From Chitinophagaceae bacterium PMP191F (GTDB lineage Bacteria > Bacteroidota > Bacteroidia > Chitinophagales > Chitinophagaceae): a DNA stretch of 64,000 bases. The stretch is from NCBI GenBank assembly GCA_001302245.1, contig LGYU01000012.1, positions 62,001 to 126,000 of the forward strand, given 5' to 3'. The notes under the pieces were generated by a model. That model ran no database searches, was not told the DNA's origin, and saw only the letters and a list, made by a program, of their open reading frames with translations. Both the position numbers and the translations under genes were made by a program. Every line of letters begins with the position of its first letter. Position 1 is the first letter of the stretch. Below are positions 25,582 through 34,231 of the stretch, piece after piece.

Positions 25582-28017
25582 TCAATCCTGCGGCTTTCTT
25601 ACAGTAAACACCTGTTCGCCAATTACAACATCACTGCCGGTTATTCCCTGGACTATTATTCTGAAACGGCCTGTAATATCACTGGTGTAAAACGAAAATG
25701 TAATTTCCTTATCAGTATTGATCAATGTTGCATGTTTCCAGAATATGGTGGAAATGTATTCAGCATCGGCAGGATTGGCAATTGAATAATCAGATCCATA
25801 AAATTCTTTATGGGTGTAGATACCTTTTACATACACAATGTTCTCCCTGCGTGCATCCTCACAACCGGCATATACTACACGGCCCCCACCCGGCGATCCA
25901 TACGTTTGTCCTGCTACCGGCAGCCTGCCTCCGAAAGGATGATTGGGGCAGTTAAGAATATTATAGGCACATACATAATCACCGCAGGCATTTCTGGCCA
26001 TACCGAAAAAAGAATTGTCAACCCCCTTTCTGTTACTTACCACTACTGCTGCCAATGTTTTAACTTTCTCATCATTCGGTATCATGGTTTGCCTGGTGTC
26101 CTGTGCGGGAGACAAAGGTTCTTCCCAGTTATCAGCCACCGCCGCAGCAATCTTTTTGCTCATGGATATATAAGGGTCCTGTACTTCGATGCTGTATTCT
26201 TTACTATTACTACTACTCACAGTCAGCATGATTTTGCGCCCCTGCGATGCTACAATATTATTTCCTTCCAATGCAAAAACGCCGGCACTGTCTGTATTGG
26301 TTACACCCAGCGATGAATCACGTATCACAGCAACTGCTATTGGCTTTTTCAGCTTTTTCTCATACCGTTTTACATTGCCGGTAAACGTCAGCGATTCACG
26401 CAACTGTACAGTGTCGGCGGCCTCTGTATTGATCATATCCCGCCAGGTATACCGGCGCCATCCTTTTACCAATAATACATTCTGCAGGTACTCAAGCGCA
26501 GCCTTCTCATTACTGATCGGCCTGTAACGGTAAGGCATTGGCAACAGGTCATGCTTCAGGTAAAAATAGCTTTCAATATCCTGCATCTTTTTAGCCTCCA
26601 GCCTGTTCTCCTGTATACAGGCTACAGAAACAAGCGCCTTTTTATTGACAGTATCACCGGCCAGCTTCAGCGACAGTTTCACTTTCTGTCTTGTAGCGTA
26701 CGACTGACTGTCTGTTGTTATCCGTACAAATGAACGTTGATTGTAATGTGCAAATACAATACGCTCTGCACATGGTCTTTCTAAACTATCCAGCAACGTA
26801 ACGGTCACCAATCCTTTGGGTACAGCAGCCAGTGGGAATGCAATTTCACGGCTCACCGCCTGCTTTACCTGTACATCAAATGATTCAAACACCCGTCTGT
26901 AATTATGCAACAGCAATTGATAAATGCCCGGCCCCGGGGTTGTCAGGCGTACTACCAGCGAATCGCCCGGCAGCCCGTTACTGATACTCAACACAGGAAC
27001 GTCATGCAACGCTGCAGGAAGAGCGTACAATTTATCTCCACCAACGCTTAACAGTTTTACTGCATGCCTGCTATTTGACCTGGGTATTAATTCAAACCGG
27101 CCCATTCCATAACTATCCGTTTGTATAGTATCTTTTACCTGGTCCCCTTCGTACAACAACAGCGTTGCCGGCAATGGTTCACCAATGGCTGTAGTAACTT
27201 CAAACGCTACTGTATTGCGCAGATTGCTGACAATATTCCCTCCTTCCGGATAAAATTTTACTACAGGAAGTTTTTCTGCTACAGGCAACTGCAACCTCAG
27301 TCTATTTACCTCTTTCAATTGCCTTACCTGCACCTGCAATAGATTATTTAAAGGAGTGATTTTTGACGCAGGTATTGATATAGTATACTCCCCATAAGTA
27401 TCCGTTTTTGTTTTGCCGGACATTACGATGTTCTTCCCTTTTCCTATAGAATAAGCAACTTCTGCACCCGTTAATACACGTCCATTCTTCGCTACTGCTT
27501 TCAGCAATACTTTTGTAGAATCAAACCCCGGACGTACTGTATCTGTTATTTTAACAGATGCGGTAAAAGATGCGTCAGTCAGGGTTTTGATAGTGACCGG
27601 CTGTACAAACACTTCTTCGGGAGCTCCATTGACCAGTTGATTGGTATAAGCAATAAGGCTGTAATTGCCGGGAGGTAAGGAGTCAGGCAATAATATATTA
27701 CCCAAAGACAGCCCTTCTACAATGATAAATTTCTCTTCAACCGCTACTGTACTATCCGAATTATTTACCAGGGCTACGGATAAAGCATTATACACAGCGT
27801 TTGGATTTCCTCTTAATATGTAACCGGTGAACCATACCGTTTCATTGTTGGTATAAACAGTTTTGTCGAAATGCACAAACAAGGAAACCGAAGGTTTCTG
27901 CAAACTGTAATAATACATCTTCTTCGTGATCATATCAGTGTTATCCTGCATCTGGGCTACGGAGCCTGCATGTAAAAACAATATTGCGATCAGCAAAAAG
28001 AAAATGTGGCGCGACAT
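25582..28017 (-). CDS. Secreted macroglobulin-like (MG2-domain) protein, paralogue B
   Basis: 811 residues with signal peptide (IFFLLIAILFLHAGSVAQ). It shares the whole architecture of its downstream neighbour: LFVHFDKTVYTNNETVWFTG, then KFYPEGGNIVSNLRNTVAFE, then the cysteine block ACGDYVCAYNILNCPNHPFG, then IYTHKEFYGSDYSIANPADA and a near-identical last 45 residues. The nucleotide sequence at the 3' ends is also nearly identical (22813-22852 versus 25580-25620), so duplication or gene conversion is likely. Family relatives in Bacteroidota are TonB-associated or alpha-2-macroglobulin-like surface proteins; no enzymatic role is evident. Confidence 0.8.
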   Translation of the reverse strand: MSRHIFFLLIAILFLHAGSVAQMQDNTDMITKKMYYYSLQKPSVSLFVHFDKTVYTNNETVWFTGYILRGNPNAVYNALSVALVNNSDSTVAVEEKFIIVEGLSLGNILLPDSLPPGNYSLIAYTNQLVNGAPEEVFVQPVTIKTLTDASFTASVKITDTVRPGFDSTKVLLKAVAKNGRVLTGAEVAYSIGKGKNIVMSGKTKTDTYGEYTISIPASKITPLNNLLQVQVRQLKEVNRLRLQLPVAEKLPVVKFYPEGGNIVSNLRNTVAFEVTTAIGEPLPATLLLYEGDQVKDTIQTDSYGMGRFELIPRSNSRHAVKLLSVGGDKLYALPAALHDVPVLSISNGLPGDSLVVRLTTPGPGIYQLLLHNYRRVFESFDVQVKQAVSREIAFPLAAVPKGLVTVTLLDSLERPCAERIVFAHYNQRSFVRITTDSQSYATRQKVKLSLKLAGDTVNKKALVSVACIQENRLEAKKMQDIESYFYLKHDLLPMPYRYRPISNEKAALEYLQNVLLVKGWRRYTWRDMINTEAADTVQLRESLTFTGNVKRYEKKLKKPIAVAVIRDSSLGVTNTDSAGVFALEGNNIVASQGRKIMLTVSSSNSKEYSIEVQDPYISMSKKIAAAVADNWEEPLSPAQDTRQTMIPNDEKVKTLAAVVVSNRKGVDNSFFGMARNACGDYVCAYNILNCPNHPFGGRLPVAGQTYGSPGGGRVVYAGCEDARRENIVYVKGIYTHKEFYGSDYSIANPADAEYISTIFWKHATLINTDKEITFSFYTSDITGRFRIIVQGITGSDVVIGEQVFTVRKPQD

Positions 28018-28080
28018 GTAATGAAGCTACTTAAAAAAGACGAAAGCCGGTTGTAAGCTGGCAGCTTTAAGTTATAGGTA

Positions 28081-28115
28081 AAACAAAAAGCCGCTGCATT
28101 ACTGCAACGGCTTTG
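28081..28115 (-). terminator. Intrinsic terminator after odhB
   Basis: AAAGCCGTTGCA and TGCAGCGGCTTT (minus-strand sense, 28114-28103 and 28098-28087) form a 12-base stem with one wobble pair. TTGTTT follows. It ends the odhA-odhB transcript. Confidence 0.85.
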
Positions 28116-28171
28116 CTATATTAAAAGAACTTAAAATCCGAAGTATTCAACCTGAACTTACAACCTGCAAC

Positions 28172-29410
28172 TTATAACTCTAATAACGCTTTCACCGGAT
28201 CTTTACCAAACAGCAACAGTTCAGGATTTTCCAGCAGCTCTTTTACACGCACCAGGAAACTTACTGACTCACGACCATCAATAATACGGTGGTCATAGCT
28301 CAGTGCCAGGTACATCATAGGTTTAATGACCACCTGTCCGTTAATAGCCATAGGACGCTCCTGTATCTTGTGCATACCCAGGATAGCGCTTTGAGGAATG
28401 TTGATGATAGGTGTACTCATCAGTGAACCGAACACACCGCCATTGGTAATGGTAAAAGTTCCACCCTGCAGTTCATCCATCGTCAGCTTATTATCCTTTG
28501 CCTTGTTGGCCAGTTCAATCACTTTTTTCTCAATCTCTGCCATGCTCAGACTTTCTGCATTGCGGATAACCGGTACAGTTAAACCACGTGGAGTAGATAC
28601 TGCAATTGAAATATCGCAATAATCATGGTACACCAGTGCATCGCCATCAATATATGCATTCACTGCAGGCCATTCATTCAATGCAATACAACAGGCTTTG
28701 GTAAAGAAGCTCATAAAGCCCAGACCCACACCGTGCCCTTCTTTGAATTTATCCTTGTATCTGCCGCGGATAGCCATGATAGCGCTCATATCTACTTCAT
28801 TGAAAGTAGTGAGCATGGCGGTGGTATTCTTTGCTTCTACCAGTCTGCGTGAAATGGTTTTACGCAACTGGCTCATTTTTTCTCTTCTTTCCTCTCGGCT
28901 GAACAGGGCTTTGCCGCCTGTTACTTTTCCGGGATTTGCCAGCGCAGCCAGTACATCATCCTTCACTATTTTACCCTGGAAACCGGAAGGAGTAACGCTT
29001 TTAGGATCTACTTTTTTATCGGCAATGATAGCAGCAGCTACGGGAGTTGCTTTGATATCATTGGATACAGCAGTTACAGGTGCTGCAGAAGAAGCTCTGG
29101 CTTCAGCTTTGGGAGCCTCTGCTTTTTTCTCTGCTGCTCCGTTGGAAGCAGGCACTGCTTTACCTTCTGGTTTGGGAGCCGTTTCGTCAATAGAAGCCAG
29201 GATATCACCGATCTTCAGCGTATCGCCCTCCTGTGCTCCGGTTTTTAAAACACCTGCCTGTTCTGCATTTACTTCAAACGTAGCTTTTTCACTTTCCAGT
29301 TCTGCAATCACTTCATCACGCTCTACGTAATCGCCATTGTTTTTTGTCCATTTAAGTAAGGTCACTTCGCTGATGGATTCGCCTACCGTTGGAACTTTAA
29401 TATCGATCAT
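28172..29410 (-). CDS. odhB: 2-oxoglutarate dehydrogenase E2 (dihydrolipoyllysine succinyltransferase)
   Basis: 412 residues: lipoyl domain (about 1-75) with the lipoylated Lys42 in [13 protein letters not shown]; an Ala/Pro/Glu-rich linker (80-125); the E1/E3-binding domain ([20 protein letters not shown]); and the catalytic acyltransferase domain ending with [16 protein letters not shown], which carries the His and Asp active-site residues. It transfers the succinyl group to CoA in the TCA cycle. It follows odhA on the same strand with a 145-base gap of degenerate words ('ggttataggtgttaaggtg'). Confidence 0.96.
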   Translation of the reverse strand: MIDIKVPTVGESISEVTLLKWTKNNGDYVERDEVIAELESEKATFEVNAEQAGVLKTGAQEGDTLKIGDILASIDETAPKPEGKAVPASNGAAEKKAEAPKAEARASSAAPVTAVSNDIKATPVAAAIIADKKVDPKSVTPSGFQGKIVKDDVLAALANPGKVTGGKALFSREERREKMSQLRKTISRRLVEAKNTTAMLTTFNEVDMSAIMAIRGRYKDKFKEGHGVGLGFMSFFTKACCIALNEWPAVNAYIDGDALVYHDYCDISIAVSTPRGLTVPVIRNAESLSMAEIEKKVIELANKAKDNKLTMDELQGGTFTITNGGVFGSLMSTPIINIPQSAILGMHKIQERPMAINGQVVIKPMMYLALSYDHRIIDGRESVSFLVRVKELLENPELLLFGKDPVKALLEL

Positions 29411-29555
29411 ATGTAATATTTCTAAATTTCAGGTTATAGGTGTTAAGGTGTAAAGTTTAATGTTTAAGGTGCTTCCGTTCTTAATCGCTTTCACCATTAT
29501 CAAACCTTTTGGCCCATCAAACCCTCTGTCTGTCCATTTTCAAATTACCCGATTC

Positions 29556-32312
29556 TCAAATTGAAAATGCGGTATCAATGATCTCAGCCTGCTCCTGCGC
29601 ATGTACCTTGGCATACCCGGTTGCAGTAGCAGCACTCGGCTGACGGCTGATGACACCATAGTTAATGCTCTTCAGGTTCATCTGGAGATAAGAAGCAGCA
29701 CCCATATTCAGCGGCTCTTCCTGTACCCAGAACCAGGTAGCTTTATTGTATTTAGCATATAAAGCATCCAGTTGTTTCAGCGGCAGCGGGTACAATTGCT
29801 CTACCCTGATGATCGCTGTATCCTGCCTGTTCTCTTTCTGCTGACGCTCTGCCAGATCGAAGTATACCTTACCACTACAGAACAATACTTTTTTCACTTC
29901 ATCGGCATTGCTCACAAAGGTATCATCAATTACTTCACGGAAACTGCCTTGCAGAAATTCCTGTTTGAGCGAATAGCTACCGGGGTGACGCAGGTTGGCC
30001 TTGGGTGAAAAGTTGATCAATGGTTTGCGGAACGGCCATGCCAGCTGTCTGCGCAATGCATGGAAAAGATTGGCCGATGTGGTAATGTTGGTCACCACCA
30101 TATTCAGCTCAGCACACTGCTGCAGGAAACGTTCCATACGTGCACTGCTATGCTCAGGCCCCTGACCTTCATAACCGTGTGGCAACAACATGGTAATACC
30201 ATTCATACGGTTCCATTTCTGCTCACCGGCTGAAATAAACTGATCGATCATGGTCTGCGCTCCATTGCAGAAATCACCAAACTGTGCTTCCCACAACACC
30301 AGTGCATCAGGATTGGCCATGGCATAACCATATTCAAATCCCAGTACACCATATTCACTCAGCAATGAATTATAAATATGGAAAACGCCTTTGCTGCCGG
30401 GAATTTCACTTAACCGGCTGTAGGCCTTGTCTGTATTCTCATCGCGCAATACTGCATGACGATGAGAGAAGGTACCACGACGAACATCCTGCCCGCTCAT
30501 ACGCACATCTTTTCCATCTACCAGCAGGCTGCTGTAAGCCATCAGCTCACCGGTAGCCCAGTCTATTTTACCTTCTTCGTTAAACAGTTTTATTTTATCC
30601 TGCAGAATCTTTTCGATCTTTTTCAAAGGCTTGAAGTCAGCAGGCCATTTCATCAATGCTTCAAAAATGCTGCGGAAATTATCTTCACTGATACCAGTAC
30701 CGGGAGACTGATCAAAATCTTCAGATACCGCTTTGCGCAGGCTTTTCCATGCCAGCTCTGGTTGCTGGTGACGGTAAGGTAATGGGTTCTGTTTTACCTC
30801 ATCCAGGCGTTCCTGGAGATCGGCCCAGAATTTCTTTTCCATTTCCTTCGCCAGTTCTTTCGCATCGGGCTCGCCGTTCTCCAACAGGTAGTTGGTATAT
30901 ACTTCACGTGGATTGGGGTGTTTGTCGATCAGCGCATACATGTGCGGCTGGGTAAATTTAGGATCATCACCCTCATTGTGCCCGTGACGACGGTAACATA
31001 CCATATCTATAAATACATCTGCATTGAACTCCTGGCGATAGCGGGTTGCTATTTCCACGCATTTTACTACCGCTTCAGCATCATCACCATTTACATGCAA
31101 TACCGGAGCCTGAATCATAGCCGCCAGTGAAGTACAGTAATCAGCACTGCGTGCATCATCAAAATCAGTAGTAAAACCGATCTGGTTGTTGATCACAAAA
31201 TGAATGGTTCCACCAGTGTAATAACCTTCCAGGTCACTCATCTGCACCACTTCATATACAATGCCCTGGCCTGCTACAGAAGCATCACCATGGATCAGTA
31301 TCGGCAGAATTTTATCGTAATCGCTTTTGTATAGCACATCAGCCTTAGCCCTTGCAAAACCTACTACTACCGGGTCAACGGCTTCCAGGTGCGAAGGGTT
31401 CGGCATCAGCTTCAGGTGAATGGATTTGTTGCCGGCAGTCTGCACTTCGCTGCCATAACCCATATGGTATTTCACGTCGCCACTACCCATGGTTTGGTCA
31501 AGCTTGGCAGTACCTTCAAATTCACTGAAAATCTGCTCGTAAGTTTTACCCAATACATTGGCCAGTACATTCAAACGGCCACGGTGTGCCATACCGATCA
31601 CCACTTCCTGTACATCATTGTCAGCAGCAGTGCTGATAATGGCATCCAGTGCAGCGATGGTGGTTTCACCACCTTCCAGTGAGAAACGTTTCTGCCCGAT
31701 GTATTTGGTGTGCAGGAATTTCTCAAACATCACCCCCTGGTTCAGTTTTTCCAGGATGCGGCGTTTTTTTTCAATGGGCAGCGCTTTATTAAAGTTGCGC
31801 TCCATTTCATTGGTCAGCCAGTCAACCTTTTTCTGGTCGCTGATATATTTGAACTCCACACCCACATGCGCCGCATAACAGCTTTGCATGTATGTAAGGA
31901 TATTCTGTAAAGTGGTATTGCCCAAACCGATCAGGTTGCCTGCATAAAAAGTTTTATTCAGGTCTTCTTCAGAAAGTCCATAGAAACCAAGATCAAGATT
32001 GGCACCGCGATCTTTACGGGGACGAATGGGATTGGTTTTGGCAATCAGGTGGCCCCTGTTACGGTAACCCAGGATCAGGCGGTAAGCGCCGATCTCCTTT
32101 TTCCAGTCAAAGCCTTCACCGGTAATTTTACCGGCTGTGCCTGTGGCAGCAGCTCCGTTGGAAGCAACTTTGCCTGAATCAACTGCGAAATCAAAACCTT
32201 CAAAAAACTTCTTTAAATCCGGGTCTACGCTATTGGGGTCCTTCACATAATCCTGGTACAGACTCTCAATAAAAGCCGGGGAGGAACTGGTGATATACGA
32301 AAAATCCTTCAT
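29556..32312 (-). CDS. odhA: 2-oxoglutarate dehydrogenase E1 component
   Basis: 918-residue ThDP-dependent decarboxylase. It shows the E1o N-terminal motif YITSSSPAFIESLYQDYVKD, RNRGHLIAKTNPI, GMAHRGRLNVLANVLGKTYEQIFSEFEG, HGDASVAGQGIVYEVVQMS, NNQIGFTTDF, HVNGDDAEAVVKCVEIA, CYRRHGHNEGDDPKFTQP, EAQFGDFCNGAQTMIDQFIS and the C-terminal WVQEEPLNMGA. It makes the TCA-cycle complex with OdhB. The E3 gene is not in the window. Confidence 0.97.
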   Translation of the reverse strand: MKDFSYITSSSPAFIESLYQDYVKDPNSVDPDLKKFFEGFDFAVDSGKVASNGAAATGTAGKITGEGFDWKKEIGAYRLILGYRNRGHLIAKTNPIRPRKDRGANLDLGFYGLSEEDLNKTFYAGNLIGLGNTTLQNILTYMQSCYAAHVGVEFKYISDQKKVDWLTNEMERNFNKALPIEKKRRILEKLNQGVMFEKFLHTKYIGQKRFSLEGGETTIAALDAIISTAADNDVQEVVIGMAHRGRLNVLANVLGKTYEQIFSEFEGTAKLDQTMGSGDVKYHMGYGSEVQTAGNKSIHLKLMPNPSHLEAVDPVVVGFARAKADVLYKSDYDKILPILIHGDASVAGQGIVYEVVQMSDLEGYYTGGTIHFVINNQIGFTTDFDDARSADYCTSLAAMIQAPVLHVNGDDAEAVVKCVEIATRYRQEFNADVFIDMVCYRRHGHNEGDDPKFTQPHMYALIDKHPNPREVYTNYLLENGEPDAKELAKEMEKKFWADLQERLDEVKQNPLPYRHQQPELAWKSLRKAVSEDFDQSPGTGISEDNFRSIFEALMKWPADFKPLKKIEKILQDKIKLFNEEGKIDWATGELMAYSSLLVDGKDVRMSGQDVRRGTFSHRHAVLRDENTDKAYSRLSEIPGSKGVFHIYNSLLSEYGVLGFEYGYAMANPDALVLWEAQFGDFCNGAQTMIDQFISAGEQKWNRMNGITMLLPHGYEGQGPEHSSARMERFLQQCAELNMVVTNITTSANLFHALRRQLAWPFRKPLINFSPKANLRHPGSYSLKQEFLQGSFREVIDDTFVSNADEVKKVLFCSGKVYFDLAERQQKENRQDTAIIRVEQLYPLPLKQLDALYAKYNKATWFWVQEEPLNMGAASYLQMNLKSINYGVISRQPSAATATGYAKVHAQEQAEIIDTAFSI

Positions 32313-32376
32313 GAGGCACTATTGAATCTATTATGAAAAATAGAGTGTGTTAAAAAACCGGGTTACAAATATCGGG

Positions 32377-32384
32377 CAAAAATA
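32377..32384 (-). promoter_or_regulatory. TAnnTTTG box upstream of odhA
   Basis: TATTTTTG (minus-strand sense 32384-32377) lies 64 bases before the odhA ATG in the divergent odhA-rpsT intergenic region. The -33 partner is weak. Confidence 0.45.
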
Positions 32385-32446
32385 GACAAGGTATGCCGGC
32401 AATTCGTTTGATTTTGTGGATTTAATAAAAGAATATGTATTCGTCA

Positions 32447-32454
32447 TACCTTTG
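32447..32454 (+). promoter_or_regulatory. Upstream TAnnTTTG box for rpsT
   Basis: TACCTTTG, 110 bases before the rpsT ATG. It could be a distal promoter. No convincing -33 TTTG. Confidence 0.35.
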
Positions 32455-32533
32455 GTTACCAACTGCTTTGAATTTTTTTGTGCTGCTTTTTGTATTTTTT
32501 GCACTGTTTTTTTCATTTTATCAGTAAAACCCC

Positions 32534-32541
32534 TACCTTTG
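32534..32541 (+). promoter_or_regulatory. Proximal TAnnTTTG box for rpsT
   Basis: TACCTTTG, 23 bases before the rpsT ATG, with a T-rich tract about 20 bases further up in place of a strict TTTG. It is the best candidate for the main rpsT start. Confidence 0.6.
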
Positions 32542-32564
32542 CCGTCCTAAATTTTCGAAACGCA

Positions 32565-32822
32565 ATGGCAAATCATAAGGCTACCAAAAAAGATGTGCGT
32601 CAGGCAGCTAAACGTCGTGAAAGAAACAAATATTATGGTAAAACAACCCGTAATGCAATTCGCGATCTGAAAGCTTTGAAAACAGGTAAAGAAGCGACTG
32701 AGCAACTTCCTGAAGTAGCATCTATGATCGACAAACTGGCTAAACGTGGCATTATCCATAAAAATAAAGCTGCGAACCTGAAAAGCAAGTTGTCTAAGAG
32801 AGTAAACACACTGGCGAAGTAA
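32565..32822 (+). CDS. rpsT: 30S ribosomal protein S20
   Basis: 85-residue basic protein beginning MANHKATKKDVRQAAKRRER. It continues with NKYYGKTTRNAIRDLKALKT and ends IIHKNKAANLKSKLSKRVNT, all matching bS20. The frame is open 29 codons upstream, but the family start and the nearby TACCTTTG box fix the ATG at 32565. A strong terminator follows, so rpsT is monocistronic. Confidence 0.97.
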   Translation: MANHKATKKDVRQAAKRRERNKYYGKTTRNAIRDLKALKTGKEATEQLPEVASMIDKLAKRGIIHKNKAANLKSKLSKRVNTLAK

Positions 32823-32853
32823 TTGTTTTATTTCGCACTATTATAATGACTTG

Positions 32854-32879
32854 CCCTTCCTACGCAGGAAGGGTTTTTT
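32854..32879 (+). terminator. Intrinsic terminator after rpsT
   Basis: CCCTTCCT-ACGC-AGGAAGGG followed by TTTTTT: a perfect 8-base stem with a six-T tract. Confidence 0.92.
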
Positions 32880-33003
32880 CATTGATAATCACCAACTATT
32901 GAATGTTGTGTGTTGATTATTGAATATTACTTTCAGTATTTAATGTCCATGAATCAATGCTCAATATCCAATATCCGGCTATTTACGAACTTTGTAACAG
33001 GCT

Positions 33004-33621
33004 ATGACTACCGCTACCTCCACCATCGCATTACCGGTTATGGAAGCTTTTTACACCCTGCAGGGTGAAGGCTTTCACCAGGGTAAGGCTGCCTATTTTA
33101 TAAGGCTGGGTGGCTGTGATGTAGGCTGCGTATGGTGCGATGTAAAAGAAAGCTGGGATGCATCCAAACACCCTGTACAGGATATTGACGCTATTGTAGC
33201 CGCCGCCGCCGCCCATCCCGGAAGACTGGCCGTTGTAACCGGTGGCGAACCCCTGATGCACGATCTGACAGCACTGACGGCTTCCTTAAAAGCTGCCGGT
33301 TTTCAGACCAATATTGAAACTTCCGGTTCACACCCGGTAAGTGGTTCATGGGACTGGATCTGTCTTTCGCCCAAAAAATTCAAAGCACCCCTGCCGGAAA
33401 TATTGCCGCTGGCCAATGAACTGAAAGTGATCATTTTCAATAAAAGTGATTTTGCCTGGGCTGAAAAATATGCGGAACAGGTTGCTCCCTCCTGCAAACT
33501 GTACCTGCAACCCGAATGGGACAAAGCCAATGCCATGACACCGCTGATAGTGGATTACATCAAAGACCATCCACAATGGGAGCTCTCTATCCAGATGCAT
33601 AAGTATATCCAGGTTCCGTAA
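33004..33621 (+). CDS. queE: 7-carboxy-7-deazaguanine synthase QueE (radical SAM)
   Basis: Converts CPH4 to CDG in queuosine/7-deazapurine synthesis. The cluster-binding cysteines are in GGCDVGCVWCD (C-x3-C-x2-C, about residues 37-46), preceded by FYTLQGEGFHQGKAAYFIRL. VVTGGEPLMHDL and IETSGSHPVSGSWDWICLSPKK support the family. 205 residues. No other queuosine gene (queC, queD, queF) is near. A near-match promoter box (GAACTTTG) lies 9 bases before the ATG; no preQ1 riboswitch was recognised. Confidence 0.94.
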   Translation: MTTATSTIALPVMEAFYTLQGEGFHQGKAAYFIRLGGCDVGCVWCDVKESWDASKHPVQDIDAIVAAAAAHPGRLAVVTGGEPLMHDLTALTASLKAAGFQTNIETSGSHPVSGSWDWICLSPKKFKAPLPEILPLANELKVIIFNKSDFAWAEKYAEQVAPSCKLYLQPEWDKANAMTPLIVDYIKDHPQWELSIQMHKYIQVP

Positions 33622-34231
33622 CAAGGCGAAGGCACAAGGATATAAGGTTCAGGGAACAAGAGCCCCCAACCACAGAATCCCCGGTTTCCGGATCAAGGTT
33701 ATTAATTAAGACAGGCCATTTCGTAATCCTCTGCTTATCAGATAGATAAATAATTTTGTTTTCTGGCTCCGGAGCCGGGTTCAATTGCAACCCCATCTCC
33801 CAATATCAATATAAGAATCGGGATACCAAACATCAGCAAAGAAAGTACCGGGCAGGCAGTCGGCAACCATCAGCCAATCGATCCCAAAATCACCCAATGC
33901 CCAAAGCAGCAGTTCTACTGGGGTACCTGTACCTCGTTCCTTGCAGCCCATTCCCTGCCACCTTCCTGCAGCTTTCCTGCCCTTTAAAGCGTACAAACTA
34001 AGGGTTGAGATAAAAGAATAAGCGAAGAATGTACCAAGAAGACCGCTACCAGACCAGGGCAAAGCAGACCGCTATCCAATCCCAAAATCACCCAGTCTCC
34101 AAATCGGCAATCCCCAATAAGTTACTGATGCACAACCCTCTCCCCTATTCCTGCTATTTTTTTAACAATTAGAATATTATCTTTCCAAAAGAAACGTTCG
34201 TCTATTAGAACGGTGAACTACAGATAACCCA
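33622..34231. repeat. Gene-free 610-base region with degenerate direct repeats
   Basis: No coding frame here looks real. The 16-base word ATCCCAAAATCACCCA occurs twice (33881-33896 and 34079-34094), each preceded by a 'CCAATC'-type segment and followed by related text ('atgcccaaagcag', 'gtctccaaatcgg'). 'gcaaagcagaccgctatcc' and 'gaagaccgctaccagacc' are related too. A TATCTTTC near-box at 34178-34185 may serve the OmpA-like gene. Confidence 0.5.

Noticed and set aside
32331-32516. Short minus-strand frame upstream of odhA
   Set aside because: It covers promoter-like AT-rich DNA and overlaps the TAnnTTTG boxes on both strands; composition looks non-coding.
32880-33003. preQ1 riboswitch upstream of queE
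   Set aside because: I could not find the short conserved aptamer hairpin with its A-rich tail; only an AT-rich spacer and a near-match promoter box are visible.
33622-34231. CRISPR array or integron-like repeat block
   Set aside because: Repeats are few, unevenly spaced and degenerate, with no cas, integrase or att-like genes nearby.
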